A stretch of DNA of 64,000 bases from Siderastrea siderea. Taxonomy: Eukaryota; Cnidaria; Anthozoa; Scleractinia; Rhizangiidae. The stretch's first letter is position 1. Each line of letters starts with the position of its first letter. The notes under the pieces are model-generated. The model did no database searches and was not told the DNA's origin. It worked only from the letters and a program-made list of their open reading frames with translations. Below are positions 1 through 11,358 of the stretch, one piece after another. Where the stretch lies: the NCBI GenBank assembly GCA_964030785.1, contig OZ034970.1, positions 18,808,134-18,872,133 of the forward strand. The letters run 5' to 3'. Both the position numbers and the translations under genes were made by a program.

Positions 1-1976
1 AACTCAGCACACATAGAAATCAAATTTAAGGTGGCTCCATATAGTTTTTCAGCGCGCCAGGAATGGGAACTTAATTGGCACAAGCGCGTGCGCGAGGAGC
101 GCGACAGTCCAAGTCAGATGACATGTGCCAATCAACCTCCCAGGCAAACTTTTCCAAAGTCTGATTGAGGCATCTTTATGGCTTACCTTTTCAAAACCTA
201 TCGAGCACATAGCAGTAAAATTATGAAAAGCCTTTAGTTTAATCGCTTTGTAGCTGACAGTTGCAGTCCTACGATTGTTCTACGATTATAGGACTGAATT
301 GATTGCGATCTTTAAGTTCAAGCAACACAGAGAGGACTGAATACATTGCATGAATTATTACGCGCTTCAAGAATTATGCGTGAAGAACTTCTCTCCGTTC
401 TCAACCTGAAATATCAGTGCTGTCCAGGTCAGCTGTCGAGAATCTCTGGGATGAGAAGCTTAAGTTTGTTTGGATCGAGCCTAAGTGTAAGTAATTTTTT
501 GAAAAAGTGCTTTAGTTTTTGCCTTTCTAACAAGCCGTGTTTTTTTTGTCAGGTAAGTTGTCTCTACGGCCGTTCTCATACGGTTTCAGCAAAATACAGC
601 TGACTTGTGAATTTTATTTTGCGATGAATAGATTACACACTTGTAACGAGATAACAGTTGTCATTGAATTTTGATAGAAGTTGAAACTCAAAAGGACACT
701 TATATTTCAGTGTCTATTTATCAGTCACCAGTAGCTTTTCATCTAAGTTTCACTTGTGTTGACAAGGTGCGACTTCAAAAACTTCGGTGGTCTAAAATAA
801 AACCGAAAATTGAAAAAAGTTCAATTGTACCTCAGCTCAAATACAATTTTTATTTTTACGAAAAATTATGCCTAGAATGACAGCATTCATGGATGGGCAT
901 TCAGTGAACGAATAAAGGATGAGTATCGAGTTGACGGCCGGTTCCAAAACAGTCGGCGTTTCGCAGGCGTTCTGTTGACTTGTTGAACCTTGCAGAAAAA
1001 TAATGTGGTCTTTTTCAAAACATATAATTTCTTGTCGACATTTTTGTCCCCTTTTATCCAATGTCTGCCTTTAAATATAAATTGAAAGCGTATTTATATA
1101 CTATTTGCTATTCCATGCAGTTAACAAACACGCAAGTAGCCGCTAAGAAACAACGCGGGACTCGGCAGACAAAATATTGAGCTTACAACATAAAATAAAC
1201 CAGCTTCCCTGCTTTTCTCGGGTAGCATACCAAAAGATGTTCTAAGAGCAAACATGACCGCTTAAGATTTTTTCTTGAAGAACGGTTGTAATCAGTTAAT
1301 GGTAAAAATGAAACTGAAAGTGGTTTAATGATTCCGCGTTCTGGAAACTTTAAACGAAATTTTTTGCTGCTGGCAATAAAGTGGCGGCTTCGTTCGAGTT
1401 TTATGTCGCGAATCGGTATAAATTTTCTTCTTTTTTGTTTGTTTGTTCGTTTCTTTCTTTATTTTTGCGAATTTTTTGGTCACATGGATCGTTTACAGTA
1501 AAGGAAAGCAGTTGTCCAGAAAAATGTTGTTCTTTTGAAAGAAAAGCTCTAGAAAAGCTTTTCTACCGCTTACCTGCGTGCTGTCCACGCTCGTCCACGC
1601 AAAAGGAATCATGAGCATGCGCAACCCCGTAACTTGGAGAATTCTTATTTTGGTAACGTGAAGAAAAAAGGTGGGTTTTGAGGCATTTTCAAACGCTAAT
1701 TGCGCGTGTTCCACTCGGTGAAATTTTTTTTAAATTGAAACATTTGTAGGATTTTTGTGTTTTTCAGTCATATTAAAGTAAGAGTAATTTTTGTACATGC
1801 ACTTCTTCATTAATCGTCGAAAACGGAAATTTACTATTCTGGCAAAACTTATGTACAAAATTTCTCACAGCTTTGCCAGCTAAGACTTCTCAAACGACAA
1901 CATCTTTACAACAAAAATAGCGAAAATTCACCGTGTAAAAACCAAGAAATGATATAAAGAAACTGGGTAAGCTTAA
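1..1976. other. Left flank, no gene recognised
   Basis: This stretch does not match any other part of the window. Short open frames occur on both strands, but none shows a recognisable domain or motif. A perfect 14-bp palindrome lies at 1551-1564, and an 8-bp inverted pair (TTGGCACA/TGTGCCAA) lies at 75-82 and 124-131. Splice-like strings (GTAAGT after 487 and a T-rich tract ending in CAG near 555) are present but no exon can be supported. It may be the host sequence next to the repeated unit. Confidence 0.5.
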
Positions 1977-1978
1977 AG

Positions 1979-2035
1979 AAGAAGATGTGTTTTGAAGTTT
2001 GTGGGAGCCGTGGGAGCCGCGCAGGCCAGTCACCC
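1979..2035 (-). repeat. Internally deleted PLE1 remnant at the unit 1 left edge
   Basis: Positions 1979-2003 match the PLE1 interior at about 34208-34234, and 2003-2035 match the PLE1 outer end at about 36080-36104. About 1.85 kb of PLE1 is missing between them, joined at a shared GTG. This junction is the left limit of recognisable unit 1 sequence. Confidence 0.7.
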
Positions 2036-2720
2036 TTTTTTCCTAAGTTTCACTGAAATGTCTGTATGTTATATAAATTCCTTAAAGTTTAGATTTTATT
2101 CTATCAAGTTTGTCTTCTTAAAACAGTACACTGGTTGGGTGGATACTTACAGTTTGCGTTAGCAGTCATACACATGGCGATCTGAACAAAGATGGCGGAT
2201 CTGATGTGCAAATTATAGAGCATTCTGGGTAATACACAGAAGCATTCTGGGTATTATACAAATTTCTTCCAATTATTGTGTACATACTAAAAACGAAACA
2301 ACATCATAGGCCACAAACAATATCTTTATTTTTTGTTACTTCTCAGCATCAATATTTCTTCCAGTTTAAGGATAATTTCATATCCGGCTTAGAAGACAAT
2401 GCTTCCATTTGACCAAATAGTCATAGTAATGCATTATTTTCCAAGCGGAAATTGTTCAAAATAGGCAAGGACTCGTTTTATCCAACATCAGAATTAATTT
2501 AAGTAGAAAAGAGGACACTTCCAGTAATACCAAATTCCACTTCCGGTCAAGATGGCGACCATTTTGGAAAAAGTTCAAAAACTTAGTTATGTAGAACATT
2601 TTGCGATGGCAGTATGTCAAGTATTTACAACTATAAAAAATTCTATTATTTCTGAGAATTTGGCGCTTTGAACGCAAAATGAACAATTCAGGGCAAAGTC
2701 TGCATATATCCGCCCCACTA
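2036..2720 (-). mobile_element. DT transposon, one end only (arm L1)
   Basis: Non-coding DNA matching 36105-36788 and, inverted, 24141-24827. It ends at 2720 with the DT terminal sequence GCA(C/T)ATATCCGCCCCACTA, followed by the CAA target duplication at 2721-2723. The other end of the transposon is missing because unit 1 is truncated at 1979. A subterminal ETS plus YY1-like module (ACTTCCGG then AAGATGGCG) lies at 2538-2567. Confidence 0.7.
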
Positions 2721-2723
2721 CAA

Positions 2724-3190
2724 TCTAGCTTTTGATAATAGGCTGAGTCTGACAATTGTGTTTGAAGTCGAGCATTTTGATTTCGCAGCGGCATTTGGAG
2801 ATGTAATAGTCAAATGCTGCACATTTTCCAGGAGGTGGTGTCCACTTGAAAGGTGAATGTTTTAGGGTCTTGAAAGGGTCCTCACACTGATGGTTGACTT
2901 GGTGCTGTGGGGTTTGATGGGTCCGAACTAAAATACGCCTTCAGACGGAGACAGCAGAAAAACTTTTCGCAGTCTGCTTTTGCTGTGTATTCGTCACTGT
3001 GGGCTCTAGTTGGGATACACGAAAGATCCTTGCTAAGAGGACATCGTTCTTGTTCAGTTAGCTCGCGGTTTTCAGGGAGAGTAACAACGAGTCTTGTAGA
3101 AGGGGTGGTAGATGAAAAGGGTTCTTTGATAAAAGAAAAAATCACCCGTGATTGCACAGCTCAGCCAAACAAAAGATGGATTTGTTAACA
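2724..3190 (-). pseudogene. PLE2 N-terminal fragment (arm L1)
   Basis: The minus-strand frame (2882-3157) carries the N-terminal part of a cnidarian Penelope-like polyprotein: ELTEQERC, PTRAHSDEY, ADCEKFFCCLRLKAYF. In the better copies the same strand continues to the 'KPADKGG' segment that precedes the reverse transcriptase. Here that segment has a deletion near 2760. No catalytic part is present. The fragment stops at the DT insertion, and the rest of the element is missing on this side. Confidence 0.7.
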
Positions 3191-3686
3191 GTCAAACATT
3201 CTGTTAAACCGATTTGACGCGTTGACGAACGAAAAAGAAGTTCATTGTAGGACATCTGAAAACGTAGCAGAAAAAAAGTGTGTGGAAAAAAATACTTTGA
3301 AACTGAAATTTGAAATTTCATTCTTTCGCCTTATAATCAGTCTAAGAGTCAAGAGTGTCCTGAAAGAAGAGGGCCGTGAATGGGTCATCAGAGTTCTCCT
3401 TTTGCCTTACGGCTAAAAAACAAACCAATCGTAGGAAGGGGCCCGATCGTTTCCAGTGCTCCTTGCAAACAAGAACGGTTCCAAGGTTCCAGGAGGTTGA
3501 CAATTCTATGGATTGCATTTTGTCAGGGTGGAATTCTGTGTGAACAACGTCGACTCGAAAAGTAGGAATGACTCATGCATCTACGAACAAAGTCATAAGG
3601 TGAATCATTAAATGACGATGGTGGCGACGAGACACGACGACAGACGACAAAAAAAATAAAAATTGTTTTTTCTTACTCCTACGTGC

Positions 3687-3887
3687 TTAGACAGTAAGAA
3701 TAATGGCTCTTACTTGACAAAGTTGTCGTCCCACGTCAGGGGAATTGAGTAGTTGCCTCAGCCGTTCAATCACTACTCCACAGTTGAGGCGTGGCTGAGC
3801 AGAAGGGACCACAGCAAAGGGGGGAGGGGGCTGTTGTTGTTCATCGAGGCACATGGGACACGAGGTATGATATCTCTCTTACACCAT
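3687..3887 (-). pseudogene. Small Cys-containing frame, stopped at codon 3 (arm L1)
   Basis: This is the counterpart of the 66-residue open frames at 22826-23026 and 51792-51992. Here the third codon is TAA instead of TCA. After it the frame reads on: a CPMCLDE motif, a glutamine/proline run, then a helix-like VVIERLRQLL stretch. I do not recognise the family. The same TAA occurs in the other left arm (37903-38103) but in neither right arm. Confidence 0.4.
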
Positions 3888-4323
3888 CGTCGGTAAAACA
3901 AGCGCAGCGAAACTGGGTTTCAGGGATCTCAGGAACAGGCCCTCGCAAACGTCGACTTTGTCATCTTTCAGCCATGGTTACCAGTAAGAGTGAAAGTCGC
4001 TCTTTTTCCTAAAGGTTCGGCGTCTCTTGTTTTTGTTTTGAAAAAATACAAGGGTAACCCTCTCCCTCCTTATTTTTCCAGCACTCGTTGCAGGCCATGT
4101 TATTTGGATGCGAATAAAATAGAGTGAGGGGTGACCGACCAGGAAAGGAAAAAATGGCTATTGTTTCAAGGCAAGATCAATGGTGTCATTTGTGTGGTCA
4201 AGAAACGTGGGGATTACAGTTGACTCCCTTCTCTCTCTTGCAACCCTACGCCACATGTTTACCGATTCCCTGTCATGTGTAGCGCCACTTGCGACCCAGC
4301 GACCCATTTGTTTGATTTTAGTA

Positions 4324-4814
4324 ATGGATGGGTTTTCTGTGGACACAATGTTTGGCCCGTGAAGTTGGACAGTGCGACCTGCAGGCTGGACGATCCCGTT
4401 TACAGTTTGAATTTATGAGAGTTTGTCTGATAAAGACGAGAGAATCGTGAGCTATGCCACGCTGGAGTCCATGCTCTCCCCTTGCATGTTCGCTCCTGGA
4501 AAATGGCAGACCCTCCCATTTACTTGGAAATGTTTGTGAGCACGATGTATGAGCAGAGGCGTAGGAGACAACAGTATATCGTGGTCTACAAAGGAGGTCA
4601 CATTGAAAAGGATCTGTTGAACAAACTGAACATTCCCTGTGTGGATTTAAAAGAGTTTGGTTGTCCCAAAGCCAATGAGCTGCTGCTGATTGGTGGAAAC
4701 GTAGAATTTGTTTATGGTCACCATCTGCACGCACATACCCACTGTTCTCTGGTGGAATGCTATCTATTTTGGCAATGGTTAACGAAACATCATCTGGATA
4801 CACACCTTCTTTGA
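4324..4814 (+). pseudogene. KGGH-domain conserved protein (arm L1)
   Basis: A conserved metazoan protein of unknown function that is often multicopy in cnidarian genomes. It starts with MDGFSVDT. After an in-frame TGA near 4360 and a frame change it continues MADPPIYLEMFVS, YIVVYKGGHIEKDLLNKL, IPCVDLKEFGCPKA and HTHCSLVECYLFWQWL. The KGGH-x-E/K-x-LL, FGCPK and HC-x(2)-VE-x-Y/F order is the family signature. I infer an RNase H/DEDD-like fold, but this is not shown. The broken 5' part makes it a pseudogene. It runs antiparallel to the CPMCL frame. Confidence 0.55.
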
Positions 4815-4841
4815 ACGTAGTGTCCTAGCTCCTTTTTCTTC

Positions 4842-5147
4842 TTGGTGAAAGAAATGGACTCCCCAAATATGGGGTTCGTGGGGTTCAGGCTCCTGAAGAA
4901 AGTCAAGGACGCCCCTTGTGTCAGCTTTCTGATGAAATCCACGCACCTGAAAAGGGGGTGCTTGATCCCGTGGAATAAGTTCAAAGACCGACTGGACCTA
5001 TGCCAGTGGGTGCTGAGGGGAAGGATGCCAAATATCTTGTCATGTCTCCCACTTCCACTTAATCCCAGGCTTCGTCAATGTGAGCTGGGTTTCCCAGATG
5101 GTGGCGGGGGAGACACGATTGGGCATGGGGCCTACCCCTGCAGGTGA
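4842..5147 (+). CDS. Unidentified frame downstream of the KGGH gene (arm L1)
   Basis: A 101-residue frame on the same strand as the KGGH gene, about 30 bases after it. It is basic and begins MVKEMDSPNMGFVGFRLLKK. The same frame occurs in L2 (39048-39371), while the right arms keep only part of it. The opposite strand is also partly open and rich in plausible residues, so the coding strand is not certain. No family recognised; it may be non-coding. Confidence 0.2.
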   Translation: MVKEMDSPNMGFVGFRLLKKVKDAPCVSFLMKSTHLKRGCLIPWNKFKDRLDLCQWVLRGRMPNILSCLPLPLNPRLRQCELGFPDGGGGDTIGHGAYPCR

Positions 5148-5303
5148 AACGATGAGACGCTTGCGTAACCTTGTGGAGGACGTCAAGGGCCATCATCATC
5201 TGCCGTGCTCGATCTTCCAGGGTCCAAATCAGTTCACGAAAATAGGGTTCATTGTACTTTCGACTAACCTGTTGAGTGGTTTTTCCTCGGCGATGTTGAA
5301 CCA

Positions 5304-5306
<3 letters not shown>

Positions 5307-5341
<35 letters not shown>
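5307..5341. repeat. (CT)n microsatellite at the A-B junction (arm L1)
   Basis: About 17 CT units. A CT/AG tract occupies the same A-B junction in all four arms. It generates spurious Ser-Leu and Arg-Glu repeat frames. Confidence 0.95.
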
Positions 5342-5342
<1 letters not shown>

Positions 5343-5585
5343 GAGGCATGGAATGGTAGAAGTCTCCCACGATCTTTTCAAAGCAAATCTAAACACAGGC
5401 GGAAGGACCGACCAATAGAATACTGGACAGGATGTGAAAGCGAAAGGCTCTTGCTAAGACTCTCTACACCTACACAAAAAGGAGTACACGGACTGTTTTC
5501 TTTTATTTTTATTAACAACAATGTTAAGGATAATCACTCATTACAAATAAATTCTTTGACCATCTGACCGGCTTGGTCATCACTG

Positions 5586-5966
5586 TCATAGAATGGTGTG
5601 CTGAAAATAGGTCAAAAATTCTTTACCGTGCGTGCACGGGCATTGGGTTTCAAATAGAGGAAGGTGTAATTGCCAAAACTCTTACTGATAATGGCTTGCA
5701 GGGACTTTGCATTGGTCACCACATACTTCCAGGCTCTTAAGGGAGTTGCTTGTTCTTACGTTTCCAAGGTTAACGTAACTATCTATGACTTAACAGATTT
5801 GGTGGTACGTCCATAGAGTCAACCAGTGCTCACCCAGTTGTGTTGACAATGTAAGTGCAGGGTTGTTTTTTGTCAGGTTTCGAGGGTAAACGGTCAGAAG
5901 CCGCGGTCCGCTAACAAAACGCTTTCTCCATTGAAGGCCTTTTCGAGCTAAATAGTCCAAATGCAC
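5586..5966 (-). pseudogene. Adenain-type (Maverick PRO) protease relic (arm L1)
   Basis: Adenain-family cysteine proteases mature the capsids of adenoviruses and Maverick/Polinton elements. This frame keeps the family layout in a broken form: a TVYP block like the GVYP motif, GEHW with the catalytic His, and DSY with the catalytic acid. It then shifts frame to an LQAI...GNYT block where the family has CG-x-YC. Here the cysteine position reads SFG. A TAA codon lies just before the DSY block. It follows the minor-capsid relic on the same strand. Confidence 0.55.
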
Positions 5967-6585
5967 ATTGCTCCCGTTTGTCTGGGTCTAAAAATGTTGC
6001 TGTCAGCACATCCTTTGGCTACATGGTCAAACATAACAGACAGCAGTGTTTTTAATGCCCCAATTGATTTCGGTGGAGCATGTTGCCTTGTTTTTTATAC
6101 CAGAGCTTGGACAAAACGCAAGTAACCCAATACATTTCGGGCATCATTGGTCTGTGACAGTTCCAGGTTTTAATAGGGGTATTTCATTTGGCGAATGAAA
6201 GTTAACTTAAATTTACGAAAGCAGGAGGGGTCTTGGTTCACATCTCCATTGCACGCTCGCTTGATTGCCTTGCATGTTGAAGGTCCGGCTTTCACTTTAC
6301 GTAGAGGTAGGATTCCAGTTCTCTTTCATTGTGTCTCTTAGCAAATAGGATCTTGTACACTGCTTCATACAGTCTCAGTTGGCAAAGATGAAAGCGCATC
6401 TCGAAGTCTTCCGGTTGAAGACGGCCTGCGAGTCCCACTCAATTTAGAAGGAGCACAGGGCTGTTAAAGTACAAGCGCATTTTGATTCGCACTTCAGGTA
6501 CCAGTACCTTTCCCGTGTGAAAAACGTCTGTGTGGGGTTGAATCACCAACATGTGTCTTTTCCCACACTAGTAATCATTGATTTG
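5967..6585 (-). pseudogene. Maverick/adintovirus minor-capsid-like relic (arm L1)
   Basis: Fragments of the F54H12.2-like family, which is the minor capsid (penton-type) protein of Maverick/Polinton elements. In order on the minus strand: V-x-I-K-M-R-L, a DPSCFRKFKL block preceded by an IKRA-x-NG motif, then NDARN-x-LGYLRFVQAL and DHVAKGCADS. At least two frame changes and several stops separate the blocks. In this copy the IKRAFNG motif reads IKRACNG. The order capsid then protease matches Maverick elements. Confidence 0.5.
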
Positions 6586-7063
6586 TCTAATGGAGGCCTC
6601 TTCAGGCAGTTGTACCAGTCTTGGGGTCTTACGTTCTTGGTTGTAATTCAGAAAGGATTTCATGGCAGTTAGGGTTGTTAGAATTGGGAAGGTAATCGGG
6701 GACCTTTTTCATTAGGTCCACCACGAAAGCTGGACCGTCTTCAGCAGATCGTCCCAAATACACCAACTCATCGTTCTTGAATTGATCTTAGCCCACCAGT
6801 ATAATTTGTTGAATCACGGGGGTTTAGTTTTCCTCCTTTTCCTTCTTTTTTCAGGTGGGCTAAGAGCCCTAAGCACGGAAGCACGAAGAAATGGGTAAGT
6901 GTTTTGGTATGCAAGTGCAAATCATAACTGGAATTAATAACGTGCTTCAATTATTGCAGAGCAATTACTGGATTATAGAAAATGCTCGAGTCCTTTGAGA
7001 AACGACGCCAAACGTCTTAAAAGGGAATCTCGATAGACAGTCGAAACGGCCCTGGACAAACGT

Positions 7064-7984
7064 TTAGATGTAATTGTGTTCTACATTCCCACTCAAATCT
7101 ACTACCGTCCGTCTCATTACCCACTCTCCACCAAAACAGTGCTCCGATTGGTTCCCGACACATTGACGCGGGCACCAACAAGAAATCAAAGCCCTATCCA
7201 AGCGCACTTTTCGTTTGCCTGACGATAAAGAAGACACGCGGGTCATGTTGGAAGAAATGCAATTGTGAAAAACATTAAACGGGTCAGCTCTTGTGAAGAC
7301 ATAGGTACTTGATTCAACAAGAACCACTTTGTGCTGAAGAAGATGTGGTTCCCATGAGCGTTACGTTTGAGTCGTCCTTTGAAAAAAACCCGTTTATAGT
7401 GTAAAAAGGCAAAAAATAAGGAACGCTTAGAACCCGCTAAGGCTGCGTGGCGAGACACGGACAGAATGTCTCTGTTTCGTGACTCCCAGGTCTTGTCTAA
7501 CAAATCGAATCAATAAAAAGTCAAATGTTCATTCAAACGATTCGTATCTTTTCGGTCCTCCTTGATGTTCTTGTAACACTCGACCATCGCCGGGAAACGC
7601 CAACTGCCATGAAACTTGGCAACCTTGATTTGCAGGTGATAGTCGAGTGCTTCAAAGTTCTCCATGGAATTCGACCTGCACGAGTGGTCCAAACGCTCCA
7701 CCTTGTTCTTATAAACCTAAGGCACGATCTCAGTCTTCAACCTCTCTAACAGAACCTTCTTCTGGCGTCTGCGCGGGAAGGCATTCCTGTCCGCATCCAT
7801 AAACGCTCCAGTAAAATCTGACAAACAGACGGGCGTTCTCTTGGTCTACGTCCAACTTGAGATCACTACGAAACCAGAGGACGTCCGCTTGCCACTCCCC
7901 GTCTAATTCTGCCCTCTTTATTTTTTAGGAAACCTTTAGGAAACTACTCAGATCTTGCAAAGGTTTCCTCGGTCTCTGCATCAT
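7064..7984 (-). pseudogene. Unidentified B-block gene behind a decayed TATA box (arm L1)
   Basis: Blocks recognisable in all four arms: MQRPRKPLQDLSSF, then an acidic helical region, DHSCRSNSMENFEAL, NRLNEHLTFY, a lysine/arginine-rich KRSLFFAFLHYKRVFF, and the C-terminal GKRKVRLDRALISCWC. The parts lie in different frames here (7064-7327, 7243-7503, 7510-7701), so it is broken. I cannot assign a function. Position upstream of the minor-capsid relic suggests another structural or packaging gene of the same element. The matching TATA box upstream reads TATGAAAA. Confidence 0.4.
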
Positions 7985-8190
7985 CTTGACTGTGTGACTG
8001 AGCCTATGACAAAGGTGCTTTCGGTTTTCATACCCCTTCCATCCTAAAGGATTCTGAGAAAAAAGGGAAAGGGGAAGCAGTACCTGTAACGTTTCCCCCC
8101 AAACTGATTGCTTCTCAGACAAAAGACACGTGACTCGCGTTTTTTTTTTCATAAAAGGCGCCACATGCTTCAGTTCTGTGAAAATAAACT

Positions 8191-8575
8191 ATGATACCAC
8201 TAGAAGAAGTAAAAGACGCAGCAGGTCTAAGCGGTTTATCAGGCAAGAAAGTCTTGTTTTTGCTACACGGCCAAAATGAAAAAGAACGACAAAATGACGA
8301 TGAAGAATGCTATAGACTCTCTCGGGCAAGAAATTTGGAAAGATATGTTAAGGAATGAAGTCATGAATGGATTTGAATGCCAGCGGCCCTTTGAAAGTCA
8401 ACGTCTTCAAAAAAGGGGCCGTTAAGTTCATCCTCAAACTCCCGGAGCCTTTGAATTTGATATTCACTCCTATGTGAACCCGTGCAGTGAAAAGATGGGA
8501 GTGCACGAACGTTATTTTCGCACCCATAATTTTGTGGGCCAACCTCATTTAGTCAGAGCTCTAGAAGAGGGTCAA
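8191..8575 (+). pseudogene. Unidentified divergent frame abutting the satellite (arm L1)
   Basis: It begins near ATG 8191 and runs away from the B-block gene on the other strand. Two overlapping frames are conserved. One reads KDAAGLSGLSGKKVLF with an acidic EKERQNDDEEC stretch. The other contains NEVMNGFECQR and later PGAFEFDIHSYVNPCSEKMG. The product is unknown, and the frame change makes it look broken. It ends directly at the first satellite unit. Confidence 0.3.
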
Positions 8576-11358
8576 AAAAGTGGTGCGCCCAGCGCGAAAA
8601 TGACAAGACATGCTGATCTCGGGCTGAAAATGCTGTTTCGCACAAACTCAAGCACTTTGCTAAAAGTCGCTCAATGCGCAGTGCGAAAATGACAAAACGT
8701 GCTAATGTCGGGCTGAAAACATTGTTTTGCACAAACTCAAGCACTTTGCTTAAAATGGCTAAAAAGTGGTATTCCCAGTGTGAAAATGACAAAACGTGCT
8801 GACCTTGGGCTGAGAACGCTGTTTTGTACAAACTCGTGCACTTTGCTGAAAGTCGCTAAAAAGTGGTGTGGCCAGTGCGAAACTGACAAAACGTTCTGAA
8901 CTCGGGCTGAAAATACTGCTTTGTATAAACTGGGTCGCTTTGCTGAAAAGTGTAAAAAGTGGTGCGCGGAGTGAAAAAATGACAAAAGGTGCTGATTTTA
9001 TGCTGAAAACGCGGTTTTTGTACAATTTCGTGCAATTTGTTGAAAAAGGCTAAAAATTGGTGCACCCAGTGCGAAAATGACAAAACATTCTGATCTCGGG
9101 CTGAAAATGCTGTTTCGCACAAACTCGTGCACTTTGCTGAAAGTCGCTAAAAAGTGGTGTGGCCAGTGCGAAACTGACAAAACGTTCTGAACTCGGGCTA
9201 AAAAACACTGCTTTGTATAAACTGGGTCGCTTTGCTGAAAAGTGTAAAAAGTGGACGCCCAGTGCGAAAATGACAAAACGTGCTGGTCTTGGGTTGAAAA
9301 CGCTGTTTTGTACCAACTAGTGCCCGTTGTTGAAAGTCGCTAAGAAGTAGTTCGCCCAGTGCGAGAATGACAAAACGTGCTGATCTTGGACTGAAAACGC
9401 TAGTTTGCACAACTTCGTGCACGTTGCTGAAAGTTGCTAACATAGTGGTGCACCCAGTACGAAAATGACAGAACAGGCTGATCTCGTTCTTAAAACGCTG
9501 TTTTGTACAAACTCGTGTACTTTGCTCGAAAAAGCTAAGAAGTGTTGCACCCAGTGCGAAAATGACAAAACGTGCTGACCTTGGGCTGAAAACGGTGTTT
9601 TGTAAAAACTCGTGCACTTACTAAAAATCACTTAAAAGTGGTGCGCCCAGTGCGAAATTGAGGAAACGTGCTGATCTCATGCTGAAAATGCTGTTTTGGA
9701 CAAACCGATGCCATTTACTGAAAATGGCTCGAAAGTGCTCCGCCCAGTGCGAGAATGTTAAAACGTGCTGATGTCGGGCTAATAACGCTGGTTTGCTCTT
9801 TGGACAAACTCGTGCACTTTGCTAAAAAGAGTTAAGAAGTGGTGCACGCAGTGCAAAAATGACAGTACGTGCAGATCTCGGGCTGAAAACGCTGTTTTGG
9901 ACAAACTCGTGCACTTTGCTGAAAATCGCTTAAAAGTAATGCGGCCAGTGCGAAAATGAGGAAACGTGCTGATGTCGGGCAGAAAACGCTGTTGTGGAAA
10001 AAGTGATGCCCTTTGCTGAAAATCGCTAAAAAAGTGGTGTGACAAGTGGGAAAATGTTAAAACGTGCTGATCTCCGGCTGAAAAAGCATTTTTGTACAAA
10101 CTTATGCACTTTCCTGGAAACGCTAAGAAGTGGTGTGCAAAGAGTGAAAATGACAACACATTCTGATCTAGGGCTGAAAACGCTGTTGTGTACAAACTCT
10201 TGCACTTTGCCGGAAATTTCTTATAACTGGCGTGCACAGTGCGAAAATGATAAAACGTGGTGATCTAGGGCTAATAACGCTGTTTGCTTCTTGGACAAAC
10301 TCGTGCACTTTGCTGAAAAGAGTTAAGAAGTGGTGCACTCAGTGGCGGGCCCAATGAGAAAATGACGAAAGTGTGCTCATCTCGGGCTGAAAACGCTGTC
10401 TTGTACAAACTCGTGCACTTTGCTGAAAAGCTCTAAAAAGTGGTGGGCCCAACGCAAAAAATGACAAAAGCGTGCTCATCTCGGGCTAAAAACGCTGTTT
10501 TGTACAAACCCATGCACTTTGCTGAAAATCGCTAATAAGTGATGTACACAGTGCGAAAAAAAAACGTGCTGATCTTGCGCTAATAACACTGTTTTGCTTT
10601 TTGGACAAACTCGTGCACTTTGGTGAAAACAGTTAAAAAGTGGTGCACCCATTGCGTGCTGATCCAGTGGTGCACCCAGTACGTGCTGATCTCGGGCAGA
10701 AAATGCGGTTTTGGACAAACTGAGGTACTTTGTTGAAAGTCACAAAAAAGTGGTCCACCCAGTGCGAAAATGTTAAAACGGGCTGATCTCCGGCTGAAAA
10801 CGCTTGTTTTGTACAAACTCGTGCTTTTTGCTGAAAATCGCTAATAAGTGGTGTACACAGTGCGAAAATGACAAAACGAGCTGATCGCGGGCTAATACCG
10901 CTGTTGCACCCAGTGCGAAAATGAGAAACGTGCTGATCTCGGGCAGAAAACGCTCTTTTGTACAAACTCGTGCACTTTGCTGAAAAGGGTTAAAAAGTGG
11001 TGCACCCAGTGCAGAAATGACAGTACGTGCTGATCTCGGGGTGAAAACGCTGTTTTGGACAAATTGAGGTACTTTGTTGAAAATCACTAAAAAGTGGTGT
11101 CCTTAGTGCGAAAATGAAAAACATGCTCAACTCGGGCTAAAAACGCTGTTTTGCACAAACTCATGCACTTTGCAGAAGATTGCCAGAAAGTAGTGTCCCA
11201 GTGCCAAAATGACAAAACGTGCTGATCTCCGACTCAAAAGGCTGTTTTGTACAAACTCATGCACTTTGTTGAAAACGGAAGGAAGTAGTGTTGCCCAGAG
11301 CGAAAATGGTAAAACATGCTGATCTAGGGCTGAAAACGCTGTTTTGTACAAACTTGTG
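8576..11358 (-). repeat. ~97-bp tandem satellite, reverse orientation (unit 1, left half)
   Basis: Tandem units of 97-98 bp, with some 104-bp variants, recognised by recurring GTGCTGATCTCGGGCTGAAA, TTTGTACAAACTCGTGCAC and CAGTGCGAAAATGACAAAAC. Spacing of the GATCAGCACG landmark gives 97, 98, 98, 104 and 97. Units diverge noticeably. The 104-bp variants carry an extra GCTCTTTGGA-like insertion and TAATAACGC. Long apparent proteins across it are explained by the period (see findings). Confidence 0.95.

Noticed and set aside
346..603. Possible host exon with donor and acceptor-like strings
   Set aside because: No recognisable protein, and the splice strings alone are too common to support an exon.
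5059..5370. Frames ending in long Ser-Leu or Arg-Glu repeats
   Set aside because: They are translations of the CT/AG microsatellite; only the conserved part beside the tract is listed.
9060..9120. CTGAT...CTGAAAACG in the satellite as a hammerhead core
   Set aside because: The CUGAUGA box is not present (CUGAUCU instead), and no stem I partner was found.
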